A stretch of DNA of 64,000 bases from Paragemmobacter amnigenus (GCF_009908265.2 NZ_JAAATX020000008.1:124001-188000), one strand, 5' to 3'. Counted from the first letter of the stretch, positions 16,751-25,373 are shown. A program made the numbers and translations. Notes: generated from the sequence alone by a model not told the origin.

Positions 16751-17806
16751 ATGAAGACGATCAAGGGCCCCGCGCTGTTCCTCGCGCAATTCGCGGGCGA
16801 TACGGCGCCGTTCAATTCGTGGACGTCGATCACCCGCTGGGCCGCCGATTGCGGCTATGCGGGCGTGCAGGTGCCAAGCTGGGACGCGCGGCTGTTCGAT
16901 CTGGAAAAGGCTGCCACGTCAAAGGATTACTGCGACACCTTCAAGGGACAGGCGGCCGAGGCGGGCATCGCCGTGACGGAACTTTCCACCCACCTGCAAG
17001 GCCAGCTCGTCGCCGTCCATCCCGCCTATGACGCGGCCTTCGACGGCTTTGCCGCCCCCGCCGTGCGCGGCAATCCCAAGGCGCGGGCCGAATGGGCGGT
17101 GGATCAGGTCAAGAAGGCGCTGACCGCCTCGCGCAACCTTGGCCTTACGGCCCACGCCACCTTCTCGGGCGCGCTGGCATGGCCCTATGTCTACCCTTGG
17201 CCCCAGCGCCCCGCGGGACTGGTCGAGGAAGCCTTCGACGAACTCGCCCGCCGCTGGCTGCCCATCCTGAACCACGCCGAAGAGATGGGGGTGGATGTCT
17301 GCTATGAAATCCACCCTGGCGAAGACCTGCATGACGGGATCAGCTACGAGATGTTCCTTGACCGCGTGCAGGGCCACGCGCGGGCCTGCATGCTCTACGA
17401 CCCCAGCCACTACGTCCTGCAACACCTTGATTATCTGGAACATATCGACATCTACCACGACCGAATCCGCATGTTCCACGTCAAGGATGCCGAGTTGAAC
17501 CCCACGGGGCGGCAGGGCGTCTATGGCGGCTTCCAGTCCTGGGTCAACCGCGCGGGCCGCTTCCGCAGCCCCGGCGACGGGCAGGTGGATTTCGTGGGCA
17601 TCTTCTCGAAACTGACGCAGCACGGCTTCGACGGCTGGGCGGTGGTGGAATGGGAATGCTGTCTCAAACACCCCGAGGACGGCGCGCGCGAGGGGGCGGA
17701 TTTCGTCCGCAACCACATCATCCGCGTCACGGAAAAGGCGTTCGACGATTTCGCGGATGCCGGCACCGACCGCGCCGCGAACCGCCGGATGCTGGGGCTG
17801 GATTGA
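16751..17806 (+). CDS. Sugar phosphate isomerase/epimerase (TIM barrel)
   Basis: This 351-residue xylose-isomerase-like TIM-barrel protein has metal-binding strings CYEIHPGED, LYDPSHY, MFHVKDAE and VVEWECC. The GGGAGGAGAGG Shine-Dalgarno supports the start. It follows the LacI gene and is probably co-transcribed with the Gfo/Idh gene after it; the same enzyme pairing also occurs on the minus strand of this island. Relatives of about 350 residues commonly sit beside Gfo/Idh dehydrogenases in sugar loci. The substrate is unknown. Confidence 0.84.
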   Translation: MKTIKGPALFLAQFAGDTAPFNSWTSITRWAADCGYAGVQVPSWDARLFDLEKAATSKDYCDTFKGQAAEAGIAVTELSTHLQGQLVAVHPAYDAAFDGFAAPAVRGNPKARAEWAVDQVKKALTASRNLGLTAHATFSGALAWPYVYPWPQRPAGLVEEAFDELARRWLPILNHAEEMGVDVCYEIHPGEDLHDGISYEMFLDRVQGHARACMLYDPSHYVLQHLDYLEHIDIYHDRIRMFHVKDAELNPTGRQGVYGGFQSWVNRAGRFRSPGDGQVDFVGIFSKLTQHGFDGWAVVEWECCLKHPEDGAREGADFVRNHIIRVTEKAFDDFADAGTDRAANRRMLGLD

Positions 17807-17815
17807 ACGGGCGGA

Positions 17816-17853
17816 CCGGGGGTTTCACACCCCCGGACCCCCGTGGGATATTT
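17816..17853 (+). repeat. REP-like intergenic hairpin (copy B)
   Basis: CCGGGGG...CCCCCGG forms a hairpin (17816-17836) followed by ACCCCCGTGGGATATTTG. The same arrangement occurs on the minus strand at 4428-4469. It sits in the 78-bp gap between the isomerase and Gfo/Idh genes and could attenuate or stabilise the transcript. Confidence 0.55.
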
Positions 17854-17884
17854 GAAGAACAGATGAAGACAGGAGGGCAAGGAA

Positions 17885-19060
17885 ATGGCCATTACAGGGG
17901 CACATGTGGCGCGGGCGCCGCGCATCCGCCTTGGCATGGTGGGGGGCGGACGCGATGCCTTCATCGGCGCCGTCCACCGCATCGCGGCGCGGATAGATGA
18001 CCAATATGAACTGGTTGCGGGCTGCTTTTCATCCAGCCCCGAGAAGAGCGCGGCCTCGGGCGCCGACCTTGGAGTCGATCCGCGCCGCACCTATGCCAGC
18101 TTTGCCGAAATGGCCACGCGCGAGGCGCGCCGCAAGGACGGGATCGAGGCGGTGGCCATCGTCACCCCCAACCACATGCACGCCCCCGTCGCCCTGCAAT
18201 TCCTGCGCCGCGGCATCCATGTCATCTGCGACAAGCCCCTGACCGCCACCCTGCCCGAGGCGAAACGTCTGGCCAAGGCCGCCGAGGCGTCAGGCGTGAT
18301 CTTCGCGCTGACCCACAATTACACCGGCTATCCGATGATCCGGCAGGCCGCCGCGATGGTCAGGAACGGCGATCTGGGCGAGATCCGCGTGGTGCAGGTG
18401 GAATACGCGCAGGACTGGCTGGCCGAACCGATCGAGGCATCGGGCCAGAAACAGGCAGACTGGCGCACCGATCCCGCCCGCACCGGCGCGGGCGGGGCGA
18501 CGGGCGACATCGGCACCCATGCCTTCAACCTTGCCGCCTTCGTCACGGGACTGGAACTCGACAGCCTCGCCGCCGATCTGCAAAGCTTCGTCCCCGGTCG
18601 CCGCGTCGATGACAACGGCCATGTCATGCTGCGCTACAAGGGTGGCGCGCGGGGGATGCTCTGGTGCTCGCAAGTGGCGGCAGGCTGCGAAAACGGCCTG
18701 CGCCTGCGCGTCTACGGCACCAAGGCGGGCATCGAATGGGCGCAGGAGGATCCGAACTACCTCTGGGTCGGCCCGCTGAACCAGCCGAAATACCGCATCA
18801 CCCGCGGCGGTGCCGGATCGGGGCCAGAGGCGGGCCGCGTGACCCGCGTGCCCCCCGGCCATCCCGAAGGCTATCTGGAAGGCTTCGCCAACATCTATGC
18901 CGAAGCCGCCCGCGCCATCCTCGCCCGCCGCGACGGCGGAACGGTGGACCCCGCCGTCACCTTCCCCGGCCTGAAGGAAGGGGTCGAGGGCGTGGCTTTC
19001 GTCGATGCCTGCGTGCGCTCGTCGAAACGCAACGGGGCATGGGTCACGCTGGCGCTCTGA
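17885..19060 (+). CDS. Gfo/Idh/MocA-family oxidoreductase
   Basis: This 391-residue NAD(P)-dependent sugar dehydrogenase has a nucleotide-binding glycine motif GMVGGGRDAFIG (17-28) and the catalytic DKPLT motif (the usual EKP with D for E). The start is supported by AGGAGGGCAAGGAA directly upstream. The internal GGATGDIGTHAFNLA matches the conserved substrate-side helix of the family. It forms the plus-strand arm of the LacI sugar island with the isomerase before it. Substrate unknown. Confidence 0.86.
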   Translation: MAITGAHVARAPRIRLGMVGGGRDAFIGAVHRIAARIDDQYELVAGCFSSSPEKSAASGADLGVDPRRTYASFAEMATREARRKDGIEAVAIVTPNHMHAPVALQFLRRGIHVICDKPLTATLPEAKRLAKAAEASGVIFALTHNYTGYPMIRQAAAMVRNGDLGEIRVVQVEYAQDWLAEPIEASGQKQADWRTDPARTGAGGATGDIGTHAFNLAAFVTGLELDSLAADLQSFVPGRRVDDNGHVMLRYKGGARGMLWCSQVAAGCENGLRLRVYGTKAGIEWAQEDPNYLWVGPLNQPKYRITRGGAGSGPEAGRVTRVPPGHPEGYLEGFANIYAEAARAILARRDGGTVDPAVTFPGLKEGVEGVAFVDACVRSSKRNGAWVTLAL

Positions 19061-19083
19061 CCTGCCCGCGCGGGCGGGCGGGG

Positions 19084-20202
19084 TCATCCCGCCCGCAGCC
19101 GCGCCCTTTCGCGCTGCAACCACAGCGCCGTCAGGATCAGCGGCGCATTGGCGATCTCGCCCGACGCCACCAGCTCCATCATCCGGTCGAACCCCACCAG
19201 ATGCCCGCGGATATCCTCGGCCTCCGACGCCTCGCCGAAAACACCCGCCACGCCATCGGGCAGATCGGTCAGCGCGACATAGGAATAAAGGTATTCCGAC
19301 ACCGCCCCCGGGCTGGGGTAATAGCCCGCCACCGGCAACAGCGCGCCAAGCTCCAGCCCCGCCTCTTCCTTCGCCTCGCGCCGCGCCGCCTCCTCCGGCG
19401 TCTCGCCGGGGTCGATCCGCCCCGCCACGGCCTCCAACTGCCATGCCGCCGCATCGCCCCGCGCCATCGGTCCCGCGCGGAACTGCTCGACCAGCAGCAC
19501 CCGGTCGCGCACCGGATCATAGGGCAGCACCGTCACCGCATCCGCCATGACAAAGATCGCCCGATCGACCGGCGCGCCCATGGTCCCGTCGAACTGGCGC
19601 CAGCCCACCGCCCATTCCTCGACCGCGAAGAAGCGCGCATAGGGCAGCCGCCGCTCTGCCACCACCAGATCGCCCGCCCCCGCCTGCCGGCGCAGCGTCG
19701 CTGGCGCATCCCCCTGCGCGCGCACATGGCTTGCCCCGCGCACCAGCATCGCGCCATAGCGCGCCGCGACCTCTTCCGCCGGAACCCGCCCCATCAGCGC
19801 CATGAAATCCGCCGCCGTCGCCACCGCCGCCGCGCCGTACCGCGCCACCCAATCCGGCAGCGACCACGCTGCCGCAGGTTGCCACCGCCCGGCCTGCGGG
19901 AAATAGACCCGCGCCATCACCGCGCGCCCGTCTGCCGCCCGCACCGCCACGTCCCGCGTGTCATAGCGGAACCCGCCTTCGTAATAATCCAGCCGCGCCG
20001 CCTCGTCCGGGGACAGGCCCTCGACCAGCATCCCCCCCGCCGCCCCGCCCGCCTCGGGCACGATCAGGGGGAAGGCCCCGCCCTCTGCCCAATAGACCGC
20101 ATGCTCCGCCAGCGTCGCAGGCTGCATCGCGGGCAGACGGCCCATCACCTGCCGCAGCAGCGGCGCATGGCACAGCGTGCCGTAAAAGAAGAAAGCCGCC
20201 AT
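19084..20202 (-). CDS. trgB: TrgB: gamma-glutamylcyclotransferase-like domain fused to a NUDIX hydrolase
   Basis: This 372-residue protein joins two domains. The N-terminus (about 1-105) is an AIG2/gamma-glutamylcyclotransferase-like fold starting FFYGTLCHAPLL. The C-terminal half is a NUDIX hydrolase of the ADP-ribose pyrophosphatase type with a complete NUDIX box at 261-286 (GX5EX7REUXEEXGU: GRIDPGE...REAKEEAG). The size, fusion and position after trgA match the R. sphaeroides tellurite-resistance protein TrgB. The biochemical basis of resistance is not established. It starts 19 bp after trgA. Confidence 0.82.
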   Translation of the reverse strand: MAAFFFYGTLCHAPLLRQVMGRLPAMQPATLAEHAVYWAEGGAFPLIVPEAGGAAGGMLVEGLSPDEAARLDYYEGGFRYDTRDVAVRAADGRAVMARVYFPQAGRWQPAAAWSLPDWVARYGAAAVATAADFMALMGRVPAEEVAARYGAMLVRGASHVRAQGDAPATLRRQAGAGDLVVAERRLPYARFFAVEEWAVGWRQFDGTMGAPVDRAIFVMADAVTVLPYDPVRDRVLLVEQFRAGPMARGDAAAWQLEAVAGRIDPGETPEEAARREAKEEAGLELGALLPVAGYYPSPGAVSEYLYSYVALTDLPDGVAGVFGEASEAEDIRGHLVGFDRMMELVASGEIANAPLILTALWLQRERARLRAG

Positions 20203-20221
20203 GATCCCCCGGTTCCGCCCC

Positions 20222-20662
20222 TCAGCGCCAGCGCCGCCCTGCGGCCTCGGTCACCATCCCCGCCAGCATCCCCCCGAAGAACAGCATCCCCAGCACCGGA
20301 ACCGCCAACAGCGCGCTGCCATAATCGACGAAGCGTTCGAAAACATCCAGAACCGCATCCATCGGCCCGCGATAGCGCCCCCTGAGCGATGCCTTGATCA
20401 TCGCCCCCACGGCCAGCAGGACCAGCGCCGACAGCACCCCCACAGAGGTGGACCGCAACCCCGTCGCCGCCGCCTCGGCCAGCGATCCCCGCCGCGCCCG
20501 CCCCGAGATCATCCACCCCGACAGCGCCCCGCACAGGACCGCCGCCTCGAACATCCGCCCCACGCGCAGCGACTCGGGCATCACCTCGCGCAGGACCAGA
20601 CAGGTCGCAAAGCCCAGCATGGCGAAAGCGAAGGCTGCGACCAGCTTGGCGGCTGTGGGCAT
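20222..20662 (-). CDS. trgA: TrgA-family membrane protein (tellurite resistance)
   Basis: This 146-residue protein has about four hydrophobic segments and begins MPTAAKLVAAFAFAML, the pattern of the small TrgA membrane proteins of Rhodobacterales. Its pairing with trgB is the R. sphaeroides trgAB arrangement. It starts 10 bp after the cfa stop, with GAGG inside the end of cfa as the likely ribosome site, so it is translationally linked. Molecular function is unknown; tellurite resistance is known from the R. sphaeroides locus only. Confidence 0.75.
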   Translation of the reverse strand: MPTAAKLVAAFAFAMLGFATCLVLREVMPESLRVGRMFEAAVLCGALSGWMISGRARRGSLAEAAATGLRSTSVGVLSALVLLAVGAMIKASLRGRYRGPMDAVLDVFERFVDYGSALLAVPVLGMLFFGGMLAGMVTEAAGRRWR

Positions 20663-20672
20663 GGAGGGGGCC

Positions 20673-21887
20673 TCACTTGGGGCGGGTGACGGTAATCTGT
20701 GTTACGTCGCAGTTTCCGCCCTCGAAGGCCCCCGCGCAAGAGGTCAGGTAAAAGTTCCACATCCGCCGGAACCGGTCGTCGAATCCCATACGCGCCACCT
20801 CGTCCCAGCGCGCGTTGAAGGTCTCGTGCCAGCGCCGCAGGGTCTGGCTGTAGCTCTGTCCGAACTCGATCGACCCCTTCACCCGCAGCCCCGCCTTCTC
20901 CACCTCGGCCCGCAGGACCGAGGGCGAGGGCAGCATCCCGCCCGGGAAGATGTATTTCTGGATGAAATCCACCCCGCGCCGATAGACCTCCCACCGCTTG
21001 TCCGCGATGGTGATGATCTGCAACGTCGCGTGCCGACCGGGTTTCAGCCGCTCCCGCAGCGTGTCGAAATAGACGGGCCAGTACCGCTCGCCCACCGCCT
21101 CGAACATCTCGATCGAGGCGATGCCGTCATAAAGCCCCGTCTCGTCGCGGTAATCCTGCAGCTTGATCTCCACGCGGTCCGACAGCCCCGCCTTGGCCAT
21201 GCGCGCCACCGCATAGTCATATTGCGCGCGGCTGATCGTCAGCCCCGTAACGCGCAGCCCCCGCTCCTTCGCGGCATATTCCGCAAACCCGCCCCAGCCG
21301 CAGCCGATCTCCAGCACATGGTCGCCCGGATTGGCCCCCATCTGGTCGACCATCGACTTGTATTTCTCGGTCTGCGCCGCCTCCAGCCCCTCCTGCCCCG
21401 TGCGGAAGATCGCGCTGGAATAGGTCATCGTCTCGTCCAGCCACAGCCGGTAGAAATCATTGCCCAGATCGTAATGATAGCTGATGTTCTTGCGCGCCTG
21501 CTTCCTGCTGTTCGATTGCAGCCAGAAACGCATCCGCTCGTAGAACCGCACGAAGGTCATCCCGGGAAAGCCGTCATTGACGGGGTCGTTCTCGGGCAAT
21601 TGCACCAGATCCATCAGCGCCTGCAGATCCGGCGTCGACCACCACCCTTCCAGATAGGCGTCGCAAAAGCCCAGATCCCCCTCGCGGACCAGCCGGGCAA
21701 AGGTATCGGCATTGTGGATCACGATCTCGCCCACCGGCCCCGCCTTGGGTGCGTCGATGCGGAACCTCCGCCCGTCGGGAAGAACGAAATCAAGCCGCCC
21801 GCGCCCCATCCCCTTCACCACCTCGAACGCACGGGCAAAATAGCGCGGCAGGCCGGATTGGCCCTTGATGCTTGTCAGAACGTCCAT
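20673..21887 (-). CDS. cfaA: Cyclopropane-fatty-acyl-phospholipid synthase family protein
   Basis: This 404-residue SAM-dependent methyltransferase adds a methylene bridge to unsaturated acyl chains of membrane phospholipids. The SAM motif LEIGCGWGGFAEYA is mid-protein and the length fits the family. I place the start at ATG 21887, behind GGGGAG; the frame could open at 21980, but that would give an atypical N-terminus. In R. sphaeroides a cfa gene beside a photolyase gene belongs to the sigma-E singlet-oxygen response; I did not find a clear sigma-E promoter here. Confidence 0.87.
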   Translation of the reverse strand: MDVLTSIKGQSGLPRYFARAFEVVKGMGRGRLDFVLPDGRRFRIDAPKAGPVGEIVIHNADTFARLVREGDLGFCDAYLEGWWSTPDLQALMDLVQLPENDPVNDGFPGMTFVRFYERMRFWLQSNSRKQARKNISYHYDLGNDFYRLWLDETMTYSSAIFRTGQEGLEAAQTEKYKSMVDQMGANPGDHVLEIGCGWGGFAEYAAKERGLRVTGLTISRAQYDYAVARMAKAGLSDRVEIKLQDYRDETGLYDGIASIEMFEAVGERYWPVYFDTLRERLKPGRHATLQIITIADKRWEVYRRGVDFIQKYIFPGGMLPSPSVLRAEVEKAGLRVKGSIEFGQSYSQTLRRWHETFNARWDEVARMGFDDRFRRMWNFYLTSCAGAFEGGNCDVTQITVTRPK

Positions 21888-21995
21888 GGACTCCCCACGT
21901 TTCTTGTTTTTGGCGGCAACAGTCACAGATACGCGCGCCGCACTCAAGGGTTTCATACAGGCTTTCGCGGCAACCACCACCGCCTTTCCCCGACG

Positions 21996-23417
21996 TCAGC
22001 CGGCCACGCCGCCCCGCCCCGCATAGGCCGCCAGCGCCCGCGCCCGCCCCTCGGCCAGATCGACGATCCGCGCCGGATAGGGCCGCGCGGGGTCCAGCCG
22101 CCACGACAGCGGCACCGCCTCGAAGAAGGCCCGCGCCTCGGCCCCCGCCGCGCGCTGCCCCTCGGCGATGAAGCGGCGGCGATAGGCGCCTTTGGGATCG
22201 AACTTCTCCACCTGCGTGGCGGGGTTGAAGATGCGGAAATAGGGCGCCGCATCCGGCCCCGACCCCGCCGCCCATTGCCAGCCCATCGCATTGGCCGCAG
22301 GGTCCCAGTCGACCAGACAGTCGGCAAACCAGTCCAGCCCGATCTTCCAATGCGTCATCAGATGCTTGGTCAGGTAGGACGCGACGATCATCCGCCCGCG
22401 ATTGTGCATCGTGCCCGTCACATACATCTCGCGCATCGCGGCATCGACGAAAGGCTCGCCCGTCATACCGCGCCGCCATGCCTCGGCCTGCGGCCCGTCA
22501 CCCTGCCACGGAAAGGCGTCCCACTCCGGCTTCCAGTTTCGTTCCGCGATATGCGGGCTGTGATGCAGAAGGTGATACGCGAACTCGCGCCAGACCAACT
22601 CTTTCAGGAACGTCTCGGCCCCCGCCGCGCCGCGGTGGAACGCGGCCATCGCCGCATGCCAGACCCGCCGGATGCCGATCTCGCCATAGGTCAGGTTCTC
22701 GGACAGGCGCGAGGTGCCCGCGACCGCCGGCAGATCGCGCGCGCTGTCATAGCCCTCCACCGGACCTGACAGGAACTCGGCCAGCCGCACCCGCGCCGCC
22801 GCCTCGCCCACGCGCACATGCGCCGCCACCACCGCCGCGCCCCGCCGCATGGCGGCCCCCATCCGCCAATCCTCCAGCCGCTCCGACACGGGCCAGCGCG
22901 CGGGCGCGGGCAGCCGTTCGGGCGCGGGCACCGGGGCCGGAACATCCATCCCCCGCACCGTGCGCCAATAGGGGGTGTAGACACGGTAGAACCCGCCCTG
23001 CCCCGTCGCCACCGTCCATGGCTCGTGCAGCAGATGGCCCGCATGGCTTTCGCCCAGCAGCCCCCGCGCGCGCAGGGCCGATTTCACCCCCGTATCCCGC
23101 GCCTTGGCCGCCGGATCGTAAAGCCGCGACCACATCACCCCTGCAGCCCCCGTCTCCTCGACCAGCGCCAGCAGGACCGCCGCCGCCGCACCCCGCCGCA
23201 GCACCAGCCGCGACCCCGCCGCCTCCAGCCGCCGCGCAAACTCGGCCACGCCCAGCCCCAGCCGCCATTTCGCCGCCGCGCCCAGCGCCTCCGTCTCGGG
23301 GTCCAGCACGAAAACAGGGATCAGCGGCCGCCCCGTGGCAAGGGCGGCGCTCAGCATGGGCAGGTCGTCCAGCCGCAGGTCGCGGCGGAACCACAGGATC
23401 AGGGGAGGGGTCGTCAT
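21996..23417 (-). CDS. phrA: Deoxyribodipyrimidine photolyase (class I-like)
   Basis: This 473-residue flavoprotein repairs UV cyclobutane dimers with blue light. It begins ILWFRRDLRLDDLP, the photolyase N-terminal domain signature, and ends with the FAD-binding region containing WREFAYHLL, RGRMIVASYLTKHL and the DPAANAMGWQWAAGSG-type stretch. Length matches bacterial class I enzymes. A GTG at 23441 is also in frame; ATG 23417 is preferred because it gives the normal N-terminus. The cfa gene follows after 108 bp, then trgA and trgB, which suggests a light/oxidative-stress operon. Confidence 0.9.
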   Translation of the reverse strand: MTTPPLILWFRRDLRLDDLPMLSAALATGRPLIPVFVLDPETEALGAAAKWRLGLGVAEFARRLEAAGSRLVLRRGAAAAVLLALVEETGAAGVMWSRLYDPAAKARDTGVKSALRARGLLGESHAGHLLHEPWTVATGQGGFYRVYTPYWRTVRGMDVPAPVPAPERLPAPARWPVSERLEDWRMGAAMRRGAAVVAAHVRVGEAAARVRLAEFLSGPVEGYDSARDLPAVAGTSRLSENLTYGEIGIRRVWHAAMAAFHRGAAGAETFLKELVWREFAYHLLHHSPHIAERNWKPEWDAFPWQGDGPQAEAWRRGMTGEPFVDAAMREMYVTGTMHNRGRMIVASYLTKHLMTHWKIGLDWFADCLVDWDPAANAMGWQWAAGSGPDAAPYFRIFNPATQVEKFDPKGAYRRRFIAEGQRAAGAEARAFFEAVPLSWRLDPARPYPARIVDLAEGRARALAAYAGRGGVAG

Positions 23418-23537
23418 GTCATCCGTTCCGCTTCGCGGCACTACCTATGCCGCAGACGGCGGTTTCAAGGGCAAAAGCCAAGGGCGCGGGAAAAACCCGC
23501 GCCCCCTGTTCCGCATCACACCTGTCCGGCGGCCCGA

Positions 23538-25373
23538 TCAGGCCCCCGACCCGTCAGTCGAAGGCGCCTCTCCACCGGACGAGGGGTCACCGCCCGAAGA
23601 GGGGTCACCGCCCGAAGAGGGGTCACCGCCCGAAGAGGGGTCCCCGCCCGAAGAGGGGTCACCGCCCGCCGGTTCGCTCGATGCTGTCGCACTGCTCCGC
23701 GCGGCACCGTCATCGGCAGGACCGGTCGTCTGGGTCTGGTCCTCCTGCTTGTCCTCCAGCTTGCCTTCTTTAACCAGTTCCTCGGCCAGCACCTGCAGGT
23801 CTCCCTTGGCCTCCTCGTAGTCTGTGATGGCCTGCTCACCGTCCCCGATCGTCTGCTCGGCGTCCTCGACTACCTCATTGGCCCCCGTCGCCTCGCTTCC
23901 CTTCGTATCCGGGTCGTCCGCCTCGCCGACCGCATCGGTCAGACCTGCGACCTCATTGCCTTTCTCGTCGACCGTGCCATTCAGCAATTTCTCGACTTCC
24001 TCGTCCGTCTCGGCCGCGGCCTGCACGTCCTCGTCGTTGATCAGTTCGTTGGCCTGCTCGATGCGCGATTTCAGGCCATCGTCGTTGCGCAGCGGTTTCC
24101 CGTCTTCGCCAAGGATCGGCTCGCCCTCCTCGTCCGTCTTGATCGTGCCGTTGATCGCCTGATCAAGCTCTGCCAGCGCCTCCTCGAGTTTCGTCTTCGC
24201 CTGCTCCGCGTCCTCATTCATCCACGCCGCATCGACCAGCGCGATGGCATCCTCGACCTTCTGGCGATAGTATCCGATGTTCTGGATGCCCTCTTTCGTC
24301 AGGTCGAGGTCGAGGTTGGCATCAAGGGCAGCGATGTAGCCATCGGCACCGCCCAATTTCCCGACAGCCTCGTCATAGACCGAGATCAGCCCTTCAAGCC
24401 TCTCCTTGTCATAGATAGCCTGAAGTGTCGGGTTATCGCGGTCGAACGTGTCCAGCGCTTGACGTGCCGCAATTGCGGCATTGAGCTGGTTAATCTTCGT
24501 CTGGTTGGGCCGCTGCTTGCTCTGCTCTTGCTGAAGCTGTGTCGTAAGCGACTGGAGGCTCCGGCTGTCCCCGCTGCCACCTGGGGTGTTGGCTTCCAGC
24601 ACCCTCTCGATGTCTGCGCGCGTCAGACCGTTGTTGTCCGTGTCATAGGTTAACTTCAGAGTGGCAAACGTGTCCTTGATCGTCTGGATGTTCACCCCGT
24701 TCAACTGGTTTGTCAGGTTGGTCAGGGTGTTACCCCAAGCCGTCCTGTCGGTACCGAACCGCGTGGGGATCGCATTGATCGCATCCGTGACGGCAGTCCC
24801 CAACGCGTCATAGCCCAGCGTGCCCTTCAACTCGGTCACCGCCGTCTGCAAATTGCCCTCGGCCGTCTCCAGATTTCCGGCTGCCGTGGTGTAGGCGCTG
24901 ATCGCGTCCCGGATCTGCTGCGTGTAGACCGGCAGCGCCTCGATCTTCTTGACCTCGTCTTCAAGGGCGGCCTCGTCCCCCTCTTCCATCGCAGTCATCA
25001 GACGGGCCTTCACATCCGCCTGCAGCGTTAGCCGCCGGACCACGCCCAGCGCATCATTGACATCCGACTGCGCCTCCACGACCGCGCCCGCGGCATTCTG
25101 GACGTTGGTCAACGCCGCTTGCAGCGCATCGATCATGGCCTTGTTGTCGATACCGGGACCACCGCCCCCGCCCAATGTCAGCCCACCCCCGCCGCCGCCC
25201 GCCGTCACGCCGGGGATCGACCCCGTCGGCAGGTCCAGCACCTCCAGCAGGATTTCAGGACAGGCATCCGCCATCGCAGCCGCAGCGGCATCCAGATCGG
25301 CCCGCACGCGGAAGGCCACCGGATCGGCCGAGGCCTCGGCGCAGAGAACCGCAGCATCGGGAAGAGCCGCCAT
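23538..25373 (-). CDS. Unrecognised 611-residue acidic helical protein with (GGDPSS)5 tail
   Basis: I do not recognise this protein. What can be seen: an alanine-rich start without an obvious signal peptide; a glycine-rich stretch at 57-74; long helical, probably coiled-coil regions (about 78-185, 265-345, 365-545) rich in A, E, D, Q; an EF-hand-like loop DTDNNGLTRADI at 244-255 that lacks the usual acidic residue at position 12; two similar acidic turns (NGTIKTDEEGE, NGTVDEKGNE) near 408 and 465; and a Gly/Ser/Pro/Asp-rich tail with five GGDPSS units at about 570-600. It has only two cysteines and no membrane segment. Base composition is visibly less GC-rich than the neighbours. It stands alone. 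A surface, scaffold or calcium-binding role is possible but unsupported. Confidence 0.7.
   Translation of the reverse strand: MAALPDAAVLCAEASADPVAFRVRADLDAAAAAMADACPEILLEVLDLPTGSIPGVTAGGGGGGLTLGGGGGPGIDNKAMIDALQAALTNVQNAAGAVVEAQSDVNDALGVVRRLTLQADVKARLMTAMEEGDEAALEDEVKKIEALPVYTQQIRDAISAYTTAAGNLETAEGNLQTAVTELKGTLGYDALGTAVTDAINAIPTRFGTDRTAWGNTLTNLTNQLNGVNIQTIKDTFATLKLTYDTDNNGLTRADIERVLEANTPGGSGDSRSLQSLTTQLQQEQSKQRPNQTKINQLNAAIAARQALDTFDRDNPTLQAIYDKERLEGLISVYDEAVGKLGGADGYIAALDANLDLDLTKEGIQNIGYYRQKVEDAIALVDAAWMNEDAEQAKTKLEEALAELDQAINGTIKTDEEGEPILGEDGKPLRNDDGLKSRIEQANELINDEDVQAAAETDEEVEKLLNGTVDEKGNEVAGLTDAVGEADDPDTKGSEATGANEVVEDAEQTIGDGEQAITDYEEAKGDLQVLAEELVKEGKLEDKQEDQTQTTGPADDGAARSSATASSEPAGGDPSSGGDPSSGGDPSSGGDPSSGGDPSSGGEAPSTDGSGA
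23581..23670 (-). repeat. 18-bp in-frame tandem repeat, five units
   Basis: Five consecutive 18-bp units (plus strand GAGGGGTCACCGCCCGAA) encode GGDPSS repeats at the C-terminus of the 611-residue protein. Units 1-3 are identical, unit 4 differs by one base, and unit 5 differs at its end. Near-identity at third positions points to recent expansion by slippage. Confidence 0.9.

Noticed and set aside
21888-21995. Sigma-E promoter upstream of cfaA
   Set aside because: I looked for a TGATC-type -35 with a TAA-type -10 in the 108-bp gap, and before phrA, and found none that fits.
20394-22769. Plus-strand 791-codon frame opposite cfa and phr
   Set aside because: Arginine/proline-rich nonsense-like translation antisense to two clear enzymes; no family motif.
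23581-23670. Possible CRISPR array
   Set aside because: Units are 18 bp, directly adjacent without spacers, and in frame with a protein; no cas genes are present.
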